Assembly: GCA_947259865.1 (NCBI GenBank)
Contig: CAMYNZ010000172.1
Location: forward strand, 1-7,917
Length of the DNA stretch: 7,917 bases
From: an uncultured Desulfobacterales bacterium
GTDB taxonomy: Bacteria; Desulfobacterota; Desulfobacteria; Desulfobacterales; G020354645
Reading direction: 5' to 3'
The notes under the pieces are model-generated. The model worked only from the letters and a program-made list of their open reading frames with translations. It was not told the origin of the DNA and ran no database searches. Positions 6,821-7,917 of the stretch are shown one piece after another; within the stretch, counting starts at the first letter, position 1; every line of letters starts with the position of its first letter. The position numbers were made by a program, and so were the translations under genes.

Positions 6821-7564
6821 TTAGAATCCTAAATCACGGGATATATCCAGGGCGCATTGCGTTACTTTTTCTCCGAAATTATCGATACGGTCCGACGTAA
6901 TTCGCATGGCCGCTCCGGAAATTGAAACAGCGGCAGCAACCTGCTGCCTGTGGTCAAATACCAGTGCGGCAACACAGCGGACACCTTCTTCCATCTCCTC
7001 ATTGTCCACGGCAAAGCCCCGGGCGGAAATGCGATCCAGTTCTGCCAATATTTGATTGCGGCGGATCAGCGTGTTCGGAGTATAGGGGGTCAATTGTGTT
7101 CGTTTGAGATATGCATCCAGCTCTGGTTTAGTCCACCGGCTTAGAAGCATTTTTCCCACCCCGGTGCTGTAAAGAGGAACTCGTGATCCGAGCCGGGTAA
7201 ATATCTTGAGCATGGACTTATCGTTTTGAACCTGATCCAGATATACGACACTATCACCATCCCCAATTGCTAAGTTGGCACTTTCCCCGGTTTCAGACAT
7301 CAGTTTTTGAAGATGGGGCCGGGCGATGGTGGGAAGATCGAATTGCTGCTGAACCTTGGTGCCAAGTTCCAGAAATCGAAGAGACAGCGAATAGTGTTTT
7401 GTCACCGGATCCTGATTAAAAAATCGCCGCTTGGCCAGGGTGGCGGCGATACGGTGGGTCGTGGCCGGTGGGAAACCTGTTTGGGAAGAAATTTCACGAA
7501 TGCCGGCATTTCCAAGTTTACTGACCGCATCGATAATATCCAGCGCTTTATTTAGAGATTTCAT
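6821..7564 (-). CDS. IclR-family transcriptional regulator
   Basis: A 247-aa regulator from the ATG at 7564; an in-frame TTG at 7579 would add five residues but has no ribosome-binding site, while a weak GGAA precedes the ATG. The N-terminal winged helix-turn-helix (about 1-62) reads SLNKALDIIDAV, then REISSQTGFPPATTHRIAATL, the usual IclR helix pattern. The C-terminal effector domain has the family signatures RLGSRVPLYSTGVGKMLL (124-141) and RGFAVDNEEMEEGVRCVAA (182-200). Full length, no damage seen. It is first in the cluster, 34 bp upstream of the gcl-like gene. An IclR-family protein next to gcl parallels AllR, the glyoxylate-sensing repressor of gcl in E. coli, so glyoxylate or a related acid is a plausible effector (inference). 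A palindrome overlapping its own promoter suggests autoregulation. Confidence 0.93.
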   Translation of the reverse strand: MKSLNKALDIIDAVSKLGNAGIREISSQTGFPPATTHRIAATLAKRRFFNQDPVTKHYSLSLRFLELGTKVQQQFDLPTIARPHLQKLMSETGESANLAIGDGDSVVYLDQVQNDKSMLKIFTRLGSRVPLYSTGVGKMLLSRWTKPELDAYLKRTQLTPYTPNTLIRRNQILAELDRISARGFAVDNEEMEEGVRCVAALVFDHRQQVAAAVSISGAAMRITSDRIDNFGEKVTQCALDISRDLGF

Positions 7565-7600
7565 CTGTTTGTTCCACAATATGGAATTTAATTCTGCTAT

Positions 7601-7619
7601 ACGGTATCCTGTAAACCGT
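7601..7619. promoter_or_regulatory. Candidate IclR operator (inverted repeat over the -10 box)
   Basis: The 19-bp sequence acggtatcctgtaaaccgt is an inverted repeat: 5-bp outer arms ACGGT/ACCGT are perfect and 7 of 9 pairs match around a central base. It overlaps the proposed -10 box and start point, where a bound repressor would block initiation. Size and position suit an IclR-family dimer site, but binding is inferred. I did not see another good copy elsewhere in the window. Confidence 0.45.
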
Positions 7620-7637
7620 TTTGCTGGAATGTGTCAA
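7610..7637 (-). promoter_or_regulatory. Candidate sigma70-type promoter for the iclR-gcl unit
   Basis: Read on the minus strand, a perfect -35 box TTGACA (7632-7637) is followed after 16 bp by TTTACA (7610-7615), a 3/6 match to the -10 consensus. This places the transcription start near 7602, about 38 nt before the ATG. The -10 is weak, as would suit a regulated promoter. No experimental support. Confidence 0.5.
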
Positions 7638-7670
7638 GAGTTTTTCTGGGGAATGGGAAAGGTAGAGGAA

Positions 7671-7755
7671 GGGTTCAACGTTTAGGGTTCAAGGTTCAAG
7701 GTTCAAAGGTTAGGGTTGAAATAAGGCAAATATCCTATTTTTAACTTTGAACGTT
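7671..7755. repeat. GGTTCAAGG-family palindromic repeat, copy B
   Basis: A run of GGTTCAA units (tandem at about 7687-7707) is followed by an AT-rich core and an opposing arm aactttgaacgtt (7743-7755). The reverse complement of 7731-7745 reads GTTAAAAATAGGATA, identical to 3282-3296 in copy A, so the two elements are related and lie in opposite orientation. It sits upstream of the iclR promoter. The arms of this copy match each other less well than those of copy A, suggesting an older or rearranged copy. Confidence 0.65.
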
Positions 7756-7774
7756 GCCCGCTCCGATGGATTTC

Positions 7775-7837
7775 TCGCGGCTGAAAGCCGCTCCCACAGA
7801 TTGATGATGAATATGTGGGAGCGGCTTCCAGCCGCGA
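7775..7837. repeat. REP-like inverted pair (24-bp arms)
   Basis: Bases 7775-7798 and 7814-7837 are inverted copies of a 24-bp unit beginning TGTGGGAGCGGCTT, differing at one position, around a 15-bp loop. Each arm contains its own small palindrome (gcggct/agccgc in the left arm), giving the nested-hairpin form of repetitive extragenic palindromes arranged as a pair. The TGTGGGAGCGG start resembles REP units known from Pseudomonas and relatives. No REP-associated tyrosine transposase is visible in the window. Confidence 0.8.
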
Positions 7838-7889
7838 TCAAAACGCTCCTTGATAACCTAATTATTATGGTAATCATTCCGGTTATCGA

Positions 7890-7914
7890 GTATCCAGTAT
7901 CCAGCATCCAGTAT
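7890..7914. repeat. Short TATCCAG tandem repeat at window edge
   Basis: Two exact TATCCAG units (7891-7897, 7898-7904) are followed by CATCCAG (7905-7911) and a partial TATC. The array reaches within a few bases of the window end and may continue. No coding potential is supported; the overlapping reading frame on the minus strand is built from repeats. Confidence 0.6.
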
Positions 7915-7917
7915 CGG

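Noticed and set aside
7710..7907. Minus-strand 65-codon reading frame upstream of iclR.
   Set aside because: It is made almost entirely of the REP pair, the GGTTCAA repeat and the TATCCAG repeat, with no recognisable protein motif.

Overview
The window looks like part of a chromosome from a Gram-negative, probably anaerobic bacterium. My best guess is a Desulfobacterota (sulfate-reducer-like) lineage. That guess rests on the gene combination and on spacers full of palindromic repeats of a kind I associate with those genomes; no marker gene confirms it. All five convincing genes lie on the minus strand, so transcription runs from high to low coordinates. I saw no rRNA, tRNA, CRISPR array, transposase or phage gene.

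Layout in the direction of transcription: (1) 7565-7917 is a gene-free region with the regulator's promoter and operator, a GTTCAAGG-type inverted repeat, a REP-like hairpin pair and a short TATCCAG tandem repeat. (2) 6821-7564 encodes an IclR-family regulator. (3) 34 bp later, 5002-6786 encodes a thiamine-diphosphate enzyme closely resembling glyoxylate carboligase (Gcl). (4) A 296-bp spacer holds a MITE-like palindromic element. (5) 3422-4705 encodes a divergent iron-containing alcohol dehydrogenase. (6) A 261-bp spacer holds a long inverted repeat and a candidate promoter. (7) 1778-3160 encodes a GlcD-like FAD oxidoreductase. (8) A 190-bp spacer holds another palindromic repeat. (9) 142-1587 encodes a GlcE-like FAD oxidoreductase. 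(10) 1-141 holds a degenerate heptamer array and small hairpins.

The genes fit a glycolate/glyoxylate module. GlcD and GlcE-like flavoproteins would oxidise glycolate (or a related 2-hydroxyacid) to glyoxylate. The Gcl-like enzyme would condense two glyoxylates to tartronate semialdehyde plus CO2. The Fe-dependent dehydrogenase could reduce tartronate semialdehyde to glycerate, or interconvert glycolaldehyde and its alcohol. An IclR-type regulator next to gcl recalls AllR, the glyoxylate-responsive IclR-family repressor of E. coli gcl. The iron-sulfur subunit GlcF and the usual GlxR-type tartronate semialdehyde reductase are not in the window.

The points most worth a second look are: the Gcl-like protein has Glu at position 51, where E. 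coli Gcl has its well-known Val; it also has an extra Cys-rich segment (CX2CX3C) near the C-terminus; the GlcE-like protein has its own Cys-bearing insertion; the alcohol dehydrogenase lacks the usual GTGSE-like motif; and the spacers carry several different palindromic repeat families.
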